Assembly: GCA_948470475.1 (NCBI GenBank)
Contig: OX419345.1
Location: 18,768,739 to 18,832,738 of the forward strand
Direction of reading: 5' to 3'
Source of the DNA: Galaxea fascicularis
Lineage: Eukaryota > Cnidaria > Anthozoa > Scleractinia > Euphylliidae
DNA: 64,000 bases
Shown piece after piece: positions 1 through 14,200 of the stretch (position 1 is its first letter; the number at the start of each line of letters is the position of its first letter). The notes beneath the pieces are model-generated. The model saw nothing but the letters and a program-made list of their open reading frames with translations, did not search any database and was not told where the DNA came from. The position numbers were made by a program, and so were the translations under genes.

Positions 1-1
1 G

Positions 2-172
2 GCATTAATTTTGATTATACTGGTACTCAGGACAAATTTTCTGACACACCAAGGATACAACAGTCATGTTTGGGCTCTGTTTCACAGGGAATTTGAGCAC
101 TACAAGAATATTCTTAGCTCATTTGGATGTAAAGCTGTCCAACCTCTTCATCACAGGGTTCACCTTCAGTAA
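2..172 (+). CDS. Partial open frame entering from the left edge, possible terminal exon
   Basis: Fifty-six codons are open from base 2 to a TAA at 170-172. The translation begins with a hydrophobic stretch (ALILIILVL), then HQGYNSHVWALFHREF and a basic, His-rich end (HHRVHLQ). The composition looks like real protein with a membrane segment near the edge. I do not recognise the family. It may be the last exon of a + strand gene, or an internal exon using the donor-like CA|GTAAGC at 167-172. A chance open frame of this length in AT-rich DNA is possible. It is the only feature found between the left edge and the GDPGP1-like exon at 544. Confidence 0.33.
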   Translation, partial: ALILIILVLRTNFLTHQGYNSHVWALFHREFEHYKNILSSFGCKAVQPLHHRVHLQ

Positions 173-543
173 GCTGCACATGCATAATTTATGATTCAAG
201 ATGATGGTAGTTGTAAAGGGCAATAATTATTTTATTGATTGTATGAGAATAAAAATAAGAGCGGTTTTCAGTTGTGCATCGAAAGTGATTAGTTTTTTCT
301 TTGGTTTTTCTTTGCTATTGGTTGAAAAAATTTGCGACACTTTCTCAGCCAATGAGAAGCAATACCAAAACCAATCCCAAGTTGCATGCATGCATTTTCT
401 TGTGCTTGGTGCTGGATGAATGTAATTACATCAAATTCTGATTAGTTCACTGTACCATCTGCATCCCTTGTGATTGATCAAAACAATTGCAATCAACTGA
501 AAGCCACTCTAAAATCATTAGAACAAAACAAAGAAATTCTCAC

Positions 544-1175
544 TTCTTCACTTTGCACTTTGGTAAAATTAAATGCTGCTGGGTTGAAAGGCTGTGACAC
601 ACTCTCCATTTTTTGTGGTTGTCTTCTCTTGTTGAATCTCATTTCATTCAGCTACATGAAAGGAAAGAAAAAAAATTCAAACTATAAATTAATTAACTTA
701 CCTACAATTTGAATGCACAAAGAAGCAGGATGTCATTAATAGTTGCAACTCAACTTGATACCATAACAAATTCAGATACTGTCTTTACCTGAACAAATAC
801 TTGGTATTTTCCAGGAATAACTCGACCTTCTAAATTATTTAGCCTGTAGGCAAAACACCCCACATCTAAAGCAGCATTCCATCTTTCCTGCAATTCCTTG
901 TCAAACTTAATCAGAGGTATAAATTAAGTTACATGTATGAAATAAAATAAGTGCAAAAAAAGAATGGTAATTACGTATCTCAACCTCGACACAACATTCT
1001 AAGGATTCAGTAATAAGCAACCTTCAACTTTTACCTACCTCTACTAGCTTAAATTGCTTATTACCTTGCTTGGTCCATCATTATTTTCCTCACTTCTTGT
1101 GCATTCCCATTTGAAATCATCTAAACTATAGAAGAACTTTTGATGAGATGATGCCATGTGGTTGCTGGTGGACAT
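544..1175 (-). CDS. GDPGP1: GDP-D-glucose phosphorylase 1-like protein, N-terminal part (three exons)
   Basis: The minus-strand exons are 1175-1065, 905-789 and 651-544, all phase 0 with GT donors and AG acceptors. They give 112 residues beginning at ATG 1175 (MSTSNHMASS). The second exon carries FDKELQERW, FAYRLNNLEGRVIPGKY and QVFVQ. The third carries LNEMRFNKRRQPQ, PFNPAAFNFTKV and ends QSEE. From memory of the family, these match in order the human GDPGP1 segments around FDAAL..W, LFRYRLREL, FVAQLNVERGVQRRPPQ and FDPVQFNFNKI. The enzyme phosphorolyses GDP-D-glucose to GDP and glucose 1-phosphate and belongs to the HIT-like VTC2 family. The catalytic HIT region is not in the window. No following exon was found in 1-543, where an opposite-strand open frame lies instead. 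The gene may continue beyond the left edge or be truncated. Confidence 0.78.
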
Positions 1176-4100
1176 AGCCTCAGCTGATAAGATTATCAAG
1201 AAGCCAATTCACTGAATCATTCCCAGCTGAAAAAAGAAGCAATGGGCACTCCTTCAATGACACCTTCATGTTTTGAATTTACTGTAGCTCAACATTAAGA
1301 TGCACTTTAATTTGACATTTCCCATTGTAAAAATCCTAATCTTTGGAAGATTTAAGGAATCAGTATCTAGGTTAAATGACTGTGGTTTAAGAAATAGAGT
1401 ATCCTAGTCAGGGCCGTCACTAATGTTTGAAGTAGGTAGGGATATACAAAAAATAGCCAAGGATTATAGTTGATGTAGTGAAGTCAACATGCTGGTTTTA
1501 ATATCAAAGTGGTTGGAGATGTACACTGTACCTCGAAATACAAAGTGAAAATCCCTAGCCTCCAGCCCTTAATGACAGCCCTGCTGGTTGTGCATACAAC
1601 ATTCTGAGTATGCCATACCAAATTGAACAATTCACTGAAAAGCAAAGGAAAATGTCCATTTCAATGTAACATACACTGTACAAGTAAATTCACCTGTAAA
1701 ACTGATTGTCAGCTTTGTCCTTCAGAGGGGTTATGGAATTCTGAGACCTTTGCATGTACAATAGTTTTTTCCGATTAAAAAATGCATGAGAAAATGTAAA
1801 ACTTAGAGCTCTGATGTGTTGCCATGGACACCATTCATACATCAAAACAATTACAGCTATTAAAGTATTGCCCAGCAATAAAGGTGTTAAGATAGCTATT
1901 CACAGTTCTCACATAATCATTTTTCACATATCAGATAATCAGTGGTGATCTTACAGTTTTTGGTTATCTTGTTAGCTGCATGGGTAAAATTCTCAAACAG
2001 CCTCACGATTACTTATGCACACATCTTCTGACTCTCAAGAAATCTTGGTTGTTGTTTTGTTCATGAAGTATATTGTGTAAGTAAGCTTATTTGAATATTG
2101 AATCCATAAGCATAAGCTTTTTACTTAAACTAAAGCTTAAGTTTAATTAAAATACTTGTTAGGTAATAAAAATAATAAGCTTTCTTAATTAGGCTTTTAA
2201 GTTATATTAATTATTGTGAAGCAATATTTCGAACCACTATGTAGTAAAGAGCCAGCTCTGGCCCCTTGTATAAAAATATAGTACAGTACTTAGCTGAGCG
2301 ACAAACTTCTTGCCAACGAACGTGGTTTAATGTAACCGGCAATCACAGTTGTAAGCGAACACGTCGCCATACACTCAAACTTACTTCAAAAAACAAAAGT
2401 TCCTTCCTCAAAACATAAACGACAGCATCCCTCCAATTCCAAAGAAGATATTTTCTAGGGTAATAGGTGATCCTGTAAATCGATAACGTTGCTAAACACC
2501 TCTAAACGAGCGAAATGTAAGGAAAAAGGCTCCTACGCCAGCTACGCCAGCCACCATCTTTAACGCTGCGAAGAGACTGGAAACTAGAATCATGGAAGTG
2601 CAAGGTTACTAAGCAGAGTGGATTTTTGTCGGAGGGTGGTAAGGGAAGGAGGGGGGAGGGGGGCTATATCACGTTTCACGGGGAACAAAACGGTTCTGTC
2701 CTTTCGCAATTCATAAAAAACAAAGATATAATGAAAATCATGGTTCACGGCGAATTAAACATTAATTATTCGTTTCACATAAAATAATTTTGGAAAATCA
2801 CCCTTCACGGCTACTATGGAAATCACGATTCACGAAGAAAAAAGTAGCCATTTCACATTTCACGGGGAAAAAAAGAGCCGATTACGAGTCACGAAAATAC
2901 CATCTTAAAACTAGCTCTCACGATTTAATACACAGTTTGACCTTTGAAATAAAAAGCTATCAATTAAGTAAACCGCATGTGGCTTTTGCCTAGATAGTAT
3001 ATATTACGAATTTTGTAACTAGTATTTTTATAGTAGAACCTGTAGTGTAACTGATGCTATTTGATTTGATTTGATTTTGATTTGCCTATCGATATTTCCT
3101 ACGACCTTAACCATTTTTACTAGGTTGGTCGATGGACTCATGTCAATACCAGTCCCCGGCCACTTGAGCATTGCCGGAAAAAAGTCACGTGATTTCCTGC
3201 TGATATATTAGTTTAAATCGGCTCGATAGGAAAGGAGATAAGGGTTCCAGTTTCAGTGGTATCCGGTCTAATAGTGTGCGGCCTGGTTTTAAGTAAAGAA
3301 ATTTATGTTGACGGCATTTTACATAGACCGTTTAGGGGAAGGTGCCGGGAGCCCACTTTTTGTGGAAAAAAAATACATTTAGTAAGATATATTTCCAAAA
3401 TGAAAAGCATTTTCACAGGACAATGGCGGCCGGCTACAACTGGCGGACCTCGCAACAAAACATCCAAATTTATGATTGTTCCGTTCACCAGTTTTAGAAT
3501 GAAGAGACAGTAGCGAGTCCCGCACTTTAAACACTACTCCGCGGGTACTGTTTTAATTTAGTCAAGTTAGGTGAATTACCGAGATGTATCCTTCAAAAAC
3601 TTCGTAAAGGGAAGCGTATTCACGATAGATACTACTATCAACACAGAACTGACTGGAAGATGTGCGACTTTCAATGAGGAGTTAGTTTCAGATGCTGCTC
3701 TGCCAACTGAGCGGGCTCAGCACATACCTCGGGAGTATAAAAGTCCGAAAATATATTACTGAATAAAAGAACTTAACTAGGGGACATTTAATTGCATAAT
3801 TGCACACAAAACATTTAAATTTTTCATGAGTCATGGGAAATTTCCTGTTAAACCGAAACCTCGATAGGTTTGTAAGGCCTTCAAGATGTTTGCCTAAAAT
3901 GACTTAGCCGGACGAGAGAACGCTTTGAATGATATGAGTGAAAGCACATACATACACGGCACAAAGTTTCCATTAAGATGTCATGTTGCATTGCCGATAG
4001 GCAAACTGCCAAAGAAGTCAATTTCCAAATGTAGGAGGGTTTACTTAATATAATATTCTCGGCAAGAAACGTTGTCTTTTCGCAAACATACGCATAGATA

Positions 4101-5252
4101 GAAAGTTCTCAGTATCGAGTTTCGCAGTCTTCCCTCAGTGTTCTTATGATCTGGAATGCGCCTTTGCCGGCGAAGACTTTGTTACGGTTTTATGTTTTCT
4201 TTTTAGCAGCTTGAGTTTGCAATGTCTTGGCAAAATAGGAATCAGTAACCGCTTGTAAATAAGTTATTACTTCGGACCGAGAAGCGGTTAATGAAAATGT
4301 AAATATATTGGATGCATGCCATCTAGAGCCACTTCAGACTAAACTCAAACCAAACCTCTACTAACTTGACAAGTCCTATCAGTTTCACTTTCAGAGCCGT
4401 TTTGTAGTTGTTACCTCCTGAACGACCTACCAGCAACTCAGACGGAATTTCAACGCTCATTCGGAGGGTGCTAGGAAATTAATGTGCCAAAACATCATTG
4501 TGTTTGACCACATTTACCAGGTTTGCATGTTTAGCTCAAAGGTTTCTCCTCGGTGCTGCACCATTAAAATTCTTTGCTCACGCAACTTTATAGCAGAACT
4601 TCATCTGTAACTGTATAAGGTTGTTTATCAACAAGCAAACGCGGGAATTTTGCGGCTTCACTGCACTTTATTGAAGCACTTCAAAAAGTTAAGACTCCCA
4701 GTAACGTGAGACAATACCAAATGGGATGTCTTGTCTTTTATTCAATTTTGAAATTACTGCCATTTCAATTAGTCTTTTATATTCGACAGTTTGTTTTTCC
4801 ATAAAGCAAACAACCCCCTTCGGAATTTTAAAATGGCCAATTCGAATCATTCTCGCCAAAAATCTTTTGAAAGATGCCATTCTAGGAGAGCGAATTCCCC
4901 CGAACAAATTTCAAAGCAAGTATTTGCCATCGTCCTGTAAATATATTTACAGTGCAACTAGATTAGATGTCGGGATATACAGCAATTAATCAACGTGCAC
5001 CTGCCTCCAAATTTGGCGATATGCAAGCCCATTGGTCGAACAATGCGCATAACGGCTATTTATAATCTGAAAATATTCCAGACAAATTTGAATTATAGAG
5101 CAAAGATGTATTCGCGAATTTTCTTGAGGAGCGCCTTTAAAATGAATTTTACGTGCCTGCTTGCGCAGGATTGAGTCCAGCCTTATCATTGACCAGTTGT
5201 AGGAGCACAATATCATTTGTGAAAACATTGACGAAGAATTTACACTTTAACA
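1176..5252. other. Intergenic region between divergent genes
   Basis: This region separates the start of the GDPGP1-like gene (-) from the start of the mosaic protease gene (+), so both promoters should lie here. GC-richer sequence near 2300-2600 includes a short minus-strand frame at 2563-2498 (MVAGVAGVGAFF). It could be a 5' exon or an upstream frame, but I cannot decide. A repeat with TTCACGG cores fills about 2665-2905. Short open frames elsewhere show no recognisable domain. Confidence 0.5.
2665..2905. repeat. Degenerate TTCACGG tandem repeat
   Basis: At least seven copies or near-copies of a TTCACGG/TTCACGA core, mostly followed by a purine-rich run (GGGAA, GCGAA, AAGAA), occur at irregular 25-60 bp spacing. 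It resembles a decayed minisatellite. A 67-codon open frame across it is incidental. Confidence 0.55.
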
Positions 5253-8200
5253 ATGCGAGCGGTCAGGAGATCTATTTCTTCAGTTCTTCAGGTACCATTC
5301 TCTCTATTTTAGTAACAGAAACAATTTATTAGTCAAGGAGATGTACTTTAGCAACTCTAACAACTGGTTTTATTGATTAACAGGGTCTCGTGCTCCTCGC
5401 AGGCCTTGCTTCCAGTGTTGGTAAGTCTCAGCTGTTAATCTCGTAAGTATTACGTACCAAATCGTTACGCAGATTTGGGGGTTCGAAGAGCAATGTAAGT
5501 AGTAAAGCGCTCATCGGTTTAACGGTCTGTTTAATTTAAGGGACGTTTCACACAGATGTGCCACCCAACAGTTTTCATGTTTCATTGTATACTAAGTGCT
5601 TTTGTCCGGGCACAGAAATCAAAGGGGTAAAAGTGAGCTCACGCTTTCGACAATCCTAGAATTGGATCATCGCCACAAATAGCATCTGTGTTTCCAATTA
5701 AATGACTTAAGGGATATTTACCTAATTTAGGACAGAGATTCCCTACGTTACTGTATACTGGCAGTTAGAGCTGTTGTCTTTTCATAGTATGCTCATCGCG
5801 CTCCGTACTTTTAACACAAAATGTTATAAAATAAAACTCCCACGCTACAGTTACATTAACGGTACACGGGTACTCCCATCAAAATGCCCGAAACAGCCCT
5901 TCTTGTATTTAATTACTTTAATCATTACAACGCCTTCGCAAATTGCTGCTGTTATCCAAAATAGGGTTCAAGTTTTTCTATGCCAAGTCTCAGATAATTG
6001 ATGGCACATAAGTATCGGATTATACTTCCATTTGCTGTTACGCATTTACGTAATTTGCTAGAACAATGCACTAATTTGGAAATTGTCAGCGCACGAAACC
6101 GTCTAAACTACGAAGTAAGAAAATACTCTGAAAACTTGAAATTGATTTTCATAAAGTTGGCTTCTGGTCGAGCCAAGGTGAACTGGAATGCAAAATAAAC
6201 GATAAGACGGGGAAAGCTAGATTTGGCTCTCACATATTTCTCATGCTGGAATACGTTCCCTTGGAGAATATATGCAGAGAATCACTCACAGAACGCGGAG
6301 AATCACAGTTGAAGATATCATTAACGTTTTGTTTAATTTTTTCTCGATATCGGAAATGGATATTAAGATATTCCGATTTTAGAAACGCTTTACAGTTGAA
6401 TCGAAATAACACTGAGAGGGAGCAGTTTTTTCCAAAGTTATTTAAATCGACCATCGTCTTTGCTTGGTTTGGAATCATAACTTACGTTGCTCTAATAACT
6501 CTAGAGTCTGTAAATTACCGTTGGGTTGAAATTGTTAATTACACTTTTTCATGATTCTGGTGAACTGATATTGGTTCTACGGAAGTCACTTCGTATTACA
6601 GGTCTGAATTTTTTCAGCCAAGCTGTATTTAAGTACAGGATTACAAGTTGCGTCAATCATAGGTGTCAATATAGTTGATAGCACACACTCCTCGTGCTGG
6701 TTGGGCAATCAAGTGAAACAGACACGGCACGTTTTGGTTACCACTAAAAAACCGGAAATATCTCAATCTAGATGAGAACCAAATTCCTTCTGAGATGAAA
6801 TGAGAAAGATCAGAGATGTTTGCAGGTGCAAATATAAAATGACAACCTCGGGTTGAAATCTTTTCCTCCAGTTTTTACATAACGAAACAAATAGTGATTT
6901 ACCATTTCACGAACTTTAAGAATGCCTTTTTTCCTCACAAGTGCGACAATCTTCATTTGTTTTCCTCGTTGATATGAAACTATATTGTACGCCAAAACTC
7001 CAATTCCTGAAACCATGGAGAAGCTTTATTCCCATGTATGACCAGCATCTAAAATCTCCCTACAATGTCATTAGGAAATCTGATAAATAAGTTGTAAGAA
7101 TAAAACTCTTTATCAATCAAACGTATTTGTATCGCGAGATTAATTCCCTGCAAACTTCAATATAGATCACAATCTTCCTATCAATACTTTGAGCTTGTAT
7201 TGCCCAAATAGGGGCTGAAAAGCTCAAAGATGCCGGATAAGTTTAAAACGCGATCGCCGAAGCGCACTTGTCGATGTTATTCTACAGTATGCAAATGGGA
7301 TTTCACTGTCCGACATTATTTCCATAGAAAGGCTTTCAAAGTAATGTGATAGCTCGCAACAAACAAACTTTTATAACCGGTTCTGTGCAAAGGTGCCACC
7401 GATTTGATCTGTGCAACTAATTTTATTAGCTGAACAAGATATGATCTGTGTGATAGCATCATATTATCTTACAATTTAATTAATCAGAAGATTTTGCTTT
7501 TATTCCTTTGTTTTTGTCAGCCAGTTTTTCTAAGTGATAAATATGTTTCTTATTGCACAGATATCGCTTAAAGTGCAATTGCCTACATTGGTTGAAGCAA
7601 TTTTCTTATTTTACTATCCGAGTAAACGCACACACACACACACACACACAAAAACGCTGGAATTGTAAATGCCTTGAACGCTAATTTTTTTAATTAGCCA
7701 TTGATGGACAAACGACCAGATTTCAATTTGTACGTGCCTGTGATCGGATTGTTGTAAGACATTTTAAATAATTTATGCCTAGTTTGTTCCATCTGTTTTG
7801 CTCAGAATTTTTTGTGAGCCATATATTTCTCAATGCAATGGTTTATTTCGGCTGCTCACTTAGAATTGTTGAGGCAAGAAATAATTTCGCTTGTCTAAAA
7901 AGGCATGTTGAAAGCAAGTCAAATATGTATGTCCGACGATTTTCTCAAAACCTATAATTTTCCTTAGGTTTACCACAAACAACGGCCTCGAAAACACTCG
8001 TGGGGAGTAGCACGCTTGCGTTGTCACCACCGGCGTTAACGTCATGATTAGCTTATAGTTTCCTTCATATTCCGGCTAAATGTTGCTGGATGATGACAAG
8101 AACTATAGGGTATCTGACAGTTTTCGATAAACGTGAGCTTGATACAGGATATCTATGTCTCTCGGGTGCTCGGGTGAAAATGTTTCACTGTTTTGTGAAA

Positions 8201-11200
8201 GTGCGCTGAAGAAGTGTAAACGGTTTACACCTCTTCAGCGCACTTTCAAATAAGCCTTAACAAGTCTTCCATTGCTCTCCTTTTTTAATTTCGTTGATTA
8301 AATTAAACGTCGTCTCGTTACATGTCACATGACAATCAACTTTCCTTTGTCTAATGGCCCGCGTTGTTTTCAATCAAAGGGATAACTAGACACCGTTACA
8401 TTATTGCCAGAGAAGGCCAAAAAAAAAGGCTCCCGGGTTTAAGCTTTTAAGTCTAGTATAACCTGCTAACAGGCTCTCCATTTGGGTTATTCCAGGAGAT
8501 GGTCGCGTCGATTTGCTCATGTGCAAACAGCCTTGCAAACAAGCAAGCGAGTGATTTGCTTCTCTTATTAAAAGATATGGGATAAATGTATCATTTGTTC
8601 TTGCATAGAATCTCCAAGTAGCTAGGACTCTTGCATTCCTCCCTACAACGACTCGTCAACCAAATGCTTAAGACAGCTTTCAGACTGGAAATTGCAGACG
8701 TGTGAATACACGAGCCAGACATAAACATTGAATTCTTCATATTAAGAATGATGCAAATTAATCCACTCTTATTTTATTTTATTTTTTTTTATTTAAAAGC
8801 TATGTCATGGTGACTTTTAGGTCATTTGAAGCTCAGGGACCATTGCTGACAAAACCAAAATGTTCCGCTAGAACACTAAAGGAAAGATATCAATTCAAGC
8901 TATTTTCCCAAATGGCAACGAAACCATAATCTGTAACAGTCGGATATTTGTTTCCACAGCACAAGAAGAGAACTTAAAAACGCTGGCCCAGTACAATTCA
9001 ATCCTTGCCACCCCAAGTGAAAGAGGCTTATTTGAGAGTTTTTAAATTGGCAATAAAAATAGATTTAAACTAAAACTAGCTGAAACATTTTTGAGGCTTT
9101 TCTTTGCTTCCAATAGATATCTTTTTCAACTTGTCAAAGTAACAAAAATTAGTGCAATTTTAAGGCCATTTTACAACTTTTGAAATCGATAGACTTTTTA
9201 GCTAGTACAAGTACCCATCAATGATGGAGTAAGTAAGGTATTGCCATCAAACCTGTAGGCATGACACTATGCAAAGTACAGCTGCCATTTTTAAATATAT
9301 TATGAGAGATGGGATTTTCTAGATCCATAAGAGGTCTTTTATTCCAAGTATTGTTTGACCAAAGGCTATTGCTAGGAATTGAAAGAGACGATTGATTGAT
9401 CTTAGCTGATTAAAACAGCTTCATAGACCCAGCAAAAGGTCTACACGTGATGGGGAAAGGAGCTTCAGGTATTGTTTTCTTTTTCTTTGGCAATTATTTT
9501 CGTGGTATACTTGTTAATTTGCGGCTCACGTGCAATAATTTTAAGCGATACTGACTCAGCTTGCGGTGCATGAATCCAGGAAATATAGTATAGTATATAG
9601 TATATCCGGATACCGCTTTCTTTCATGTCGCCTGAACCACTTTAGAGATATTAAGGACGGAAGTTGCCAAGACGTTTATATCAGCAAGTCGGAAATTTAG
9701 GGTTCTATATACTCAACATGCAGGATCGATTTCTTTTCGATTTTGTGTTTTATTGTGGCTTCCTTTGTTTCGCTTGGGTTGAGGCTTGTTTTCTGTTTGT
9801 TTTCTCTACAACTCCGGTGAAGGGTATCTTTTTTAAATATACCGTTGCGTTCTTAAGTTTCAATCCAAGGTCCTGTAGATTTTGAAAAACCACCCAAGAG
9901 AACAAGAGGGCGTTTTGAATAAGCCTTTTGTTCACTAGTCAAACAAAACGGGCTACTATGATAACTTTGATTTGTTCGGCTTCTGACTTACATTCATTAT
10001 CAACTCTAGTGCACAATATGGTAAGGAATTGTGGTCTAATTTGTCGAATGCGTATCAGTATCTTCATCGAAAATGCCACTCAGTTTCTTCTTCCGAAAAG
10101 TAACAAATGCATCAATTTATTTATGTTACGAAAGTTCAAGGTAAAAATCTGCTTGTAAATTGAAATCTGTAGCCTAGATATAATTTACTCATGGTCTTTG
10201 CCAATATCTGAAGCCAGACCCTCCATACTTGCACATACTTCCCGTATGGCACACATGGGCACAGGGGCGCAGTAAAGCGACTGTCCAACGAGTTGATTGT
10301 TCTGATCGAGAGACCCAGTTTACAAGTTACACAGGTCTTTTTTTTTAGAAAGTTTTTCTGGTTTCTTTTCTGTAATGCTCTTATTTCATTCATTATTTTC
10401 ATGGACTAAACATAAATCAAATCAAAACTAGTGAAAACCTGCGTCTGGAAATCAAACCTTTTGCGCAAGTTTACTTACTGCCAAAGTGTTGAATACTCTA
10501 TGCACTGCCTGTGGAACGCAGAAAGTGTCAGCCCATTTACCAGTGACTAATCAAAGAAAAACGCAGGTAATACTGCAACGAAATTTCTTTGACACCTGAA
10601 AAATCCCAAATTAAAAGTTGTGGCTAATGTTTGGGCTGCTCCATTCCACAAGAGAACCGCAACTTTGTTTTCTAACCGAGAAGGGCCCGTTAACATTATC
10701 TTAATCGATTAATTCATATTTTAGGCGTCAGCGTTTATATGTGGGTAGTTTCCTTCAAAGCTGGCTTAGTTTTGTATATTAAATTAGGGGATGCTATGCA
10801 GGGATTTGTATGCAAGGGCGAGTGTAATTATTCATACGTGCCATGCATATAATTAAGTATCTTATGCTCGGTTTTAATCTGATACTGCCGTATTAATTAA
10901 AGGCTAAGTTTAGGCCAAGTCTCTCAATTACTTCTCCATTTTTCGTGTATTAAGCCCAGTTAGTATTGGCGCTTGGTATTAAAGTACTGTTTCTACTGAT
11001 ACCGGTGTGTTACCAAATATACGTTTCTGTAAGCCTGCCGCAAAGGCCAAGTTTAGCCTAAATCATCCAGTTCAGGTGTCTCATCATAAATATAAATAAC
11101 CTTCGCCAAGGTGTGTAAAAACATACGTAGATATACCAGTATCAGTTTGGTAGAAAACAACAACAAGATAGGGCTATCACCCAAAAGTGTAAATAAAGCA

Positions 11201-14200
11201 CTTTATAGCTTTGTTGGGAATTTACTAATCCTTTCCGATGGCAAAATAACGTATGTACGAGAGCGTCTGGTTTCCGAGTTAGAATCAATAGGGACCTTTA
11301 GATTTGAGTACGAATACGAGATCGAGTACGAGTACGACTTTTCAAATCCTGTTCGCGTGCTTAAGATAATCACTAGTGACACCAATCTTGTTTCTACAAT
11401 CTCCGGTTCTACTGGTAAGTAATAAGGAAGACTGAGGATTCAGGGGAGGTGATTGGTTTGAAATTAGAAATTCGTACTCTTAGTCGATCTCGTACTCGTA
11501 CTCAAATCTAAAGGTCCCTAGTATCACTTCATAGTCCACCAATAAGGTTTCCCGAATCTGATTGGTTTACACTTATCATATGACGGCCAGAAAATTTACC
11601 GATGTGCAGCGTCTGCTACGAAACATCCTAGTAGTAGTTTTCATTGAAGGGTTAACCCTTTCCATCCCATGGTGATCACCATCTAACTTCTCCTTATCAT
11701 ATCACTAGTTTGTTAAGCATACAGGGCATGAGAATACAGGAAATGATTACCAGGAATCAGTTGAGTTAACGTTCATACAAATTCTCCCAACATGTAACAT
11801 AAGGAATAACTGAGAACTGTAAGGAGAATATACATTTTGATACTTGATGAAAGAGTTAAAAGTAGCAATAAATGACTCGTATACAAAATCTTTAAAATTT
11901 GTGAGAGCAACTAGCAGTGAAAAAGCGTCTCTCTTTTGTCTAAATGCCATTAACTGTATTTCTGAAAAGGCGACAAAGCAAACCCCTCAGATGTAATTAT
12001 TATCTATCCATAAGGCTTGATACTTAAGGTGTATTGTCATAAAAGACCTTTTGATGGAAATACTTTCGGTGTCTGTTTTTATGAAAAATTAAAATAGAAT
12101 TGCATGACGTTTTGCATGACGTTCATACTCGACAGGAGTCCTATATTAACTAAAAAACAGCAAAAAAAAAAAAAGAGTGAGACAATGCGCTCAAAATAAA
12201 ATACATGGAAAATAATGCAAAATAAATATAATGGGACAAGAATGAGATCATCAACTGAGATATTCTCTTTTTTTATTTTTTGGATGACAACGTTGTCACC
12301 CTTTTGACTATGAAAAAGAAAGTGCACAGAATTGTACACATTCAATCTCGTCCAGCCAGTCATTCATAGTTATAAGGCCTCAAGTAGCCAAAAATTAAGG
12401 AAAATAGTGGCGATTTGGTACATGACCAATTCCACACTCAGACAAGCTCGGACTTCTGATTTTGGCAATGAAATAACATACTGAGGTGTAACTGACTGTG
12501 CAATTGGTACTATTTATTTCTGTGCCGTGAGAGTGACAATGCATATTAGAGCTATTCCACAGAGCTTTCCACTGAGTGACACTGCTTATTACGCAGTTCA
12601 AGATAAATGTAACTTCGAAGGGGGTCATTAACTGAGAGCATATGATTGGTACTTCCGGGTCTCATATCGTGCGACACAGCTTGTTTTTAACTTTGAGTTT
12701 GTTGACGAAATCCTATCTTAAGTACAACCACTCAAACAAAGGAAGCCGCTTTAACCTGTGCATTCTTCTGCAACTATGTAGAGTTAAAAGAAAAGTTTTA
12801 ACGTTTGATTGTGATGGCGAAATTCTAAAGACTGACTCATATGCTGCACAAGGTCGCAATTGCTTCTCGTAATTCGAGTGAAAGCTGTAGAAAAATTCAT
12901 TCCACTGGCACTTTTTGAGCCACTAGTTGCTTCTGACTTGGCTGAAATGGTAATAGAAAATACACTTGTTTGGGCTGTGAAAACAAGTGCCTTAATTGGA
13001 TGCTGAAGACATTAAGCTTGCAGATAGATTACGTCAGACAAAATTTAATACTTTGCATAGAGAAAGAATAGTTTCTCAGACCCACACAACTTTGATTTCG
13101 TCAATTGATGATATCCTTCAAAGACCTCCCTTGATCAGCCAATACTGTGGTGAAACTTTTCTCATTATATAGCTTGAATTGCATTTTTAGAACTTACGAC
13201 GACGCCGTGTAATGGGTCTTTACGTAGTTTTCTTTTAACGTATTTTCAGTTAGCATTATGTGATTAGCTCGTCGGTTCAACTAAGGCTTATTCTTTACGC
13301 CATTGTCATTACATGTCATTTACTATATAATGGTCAACGGCAAGTCATATCAGAGCGACTGAACGTGATATCCATAAAAGAGTGGAATTGAGGAATAAGC
13401 ACCATTACAGTTAATAAAGATGTTTTGATGGTTGGATAAGTGTTTGGTTTTGAAGCTGCCGTGATTTAAGTGGACACCTTAAGCTTGTCTCTTTAACAAG
13501 ATAGATGATATATTAGAAGTGATCTAGACATAGGAGAATATTGGTAGAGTGCATCACATAAGTAAAATGTTTTGAGGCCAAATTGCTAGTGCACTCTCTT
13601 GAAATGTCACGGAGCCTGTTGGTACCACCAAAACAGTTTGCGGTTTGGAGCACGTATTTGTTTTCATTTCTTAGTCATCAAGATGGGACCAAGTGAAGAA
13701 GGGTCCGATTTCACCGGATTTGAAATCCCTTCTGTTTGGGCTAATATTCTATTTGTATAACTATCTTAATACTGTTTATCCGTTTTAACTCAAATTATCA
13801 GTAATTCAGTTGAGTTTTTTTGAGTGAATTTTTAAGCGTGTCAGTTTAAGCTTGCACCGCGGCGTAAGTCAGAAGAAATGTCAAAGGACGAATGGCACAA
13901 CGAACCCGCGACCCCAGGATGTCGGTCAAGCATGAATACATGTACAATTCCTTTGGCTTACTCACAATGCAATGGGAAAAGACTGCCGGCCTTGGAGGTG
14001 TGGAATCCGTGGATTCGATACATGTGACACAATGCATCTGAATTGAGATAGTTGAAACATACACTTCCTGAGTGGATTGCACTGAGACCGGCACAGTCTC
14101 TGCTGATGCCACTAGCAGGTTTTTGTCACGGACGGTGAATGGTAAATCACTCAGAATTTATTGGACTGAAACTCTTCGCATTCCTGAATTGGTTATATAT

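Noticed and set aside
2498..2563. Short minus frame MVAGVAGVGAFF as a signal peptide exon of the GDPGP1-like gene
   Set aside because: GDPGP1 is cytosolic, the frame stops after 21 codons, and the phase-0 exon at 1175 has its own ATG.
11111..11422. 103-codon frame containing [11 protein letters not shown]
   Set aside because: The repetitive part is the terminal inverted repeat of a MITE and the rest has no family signature.
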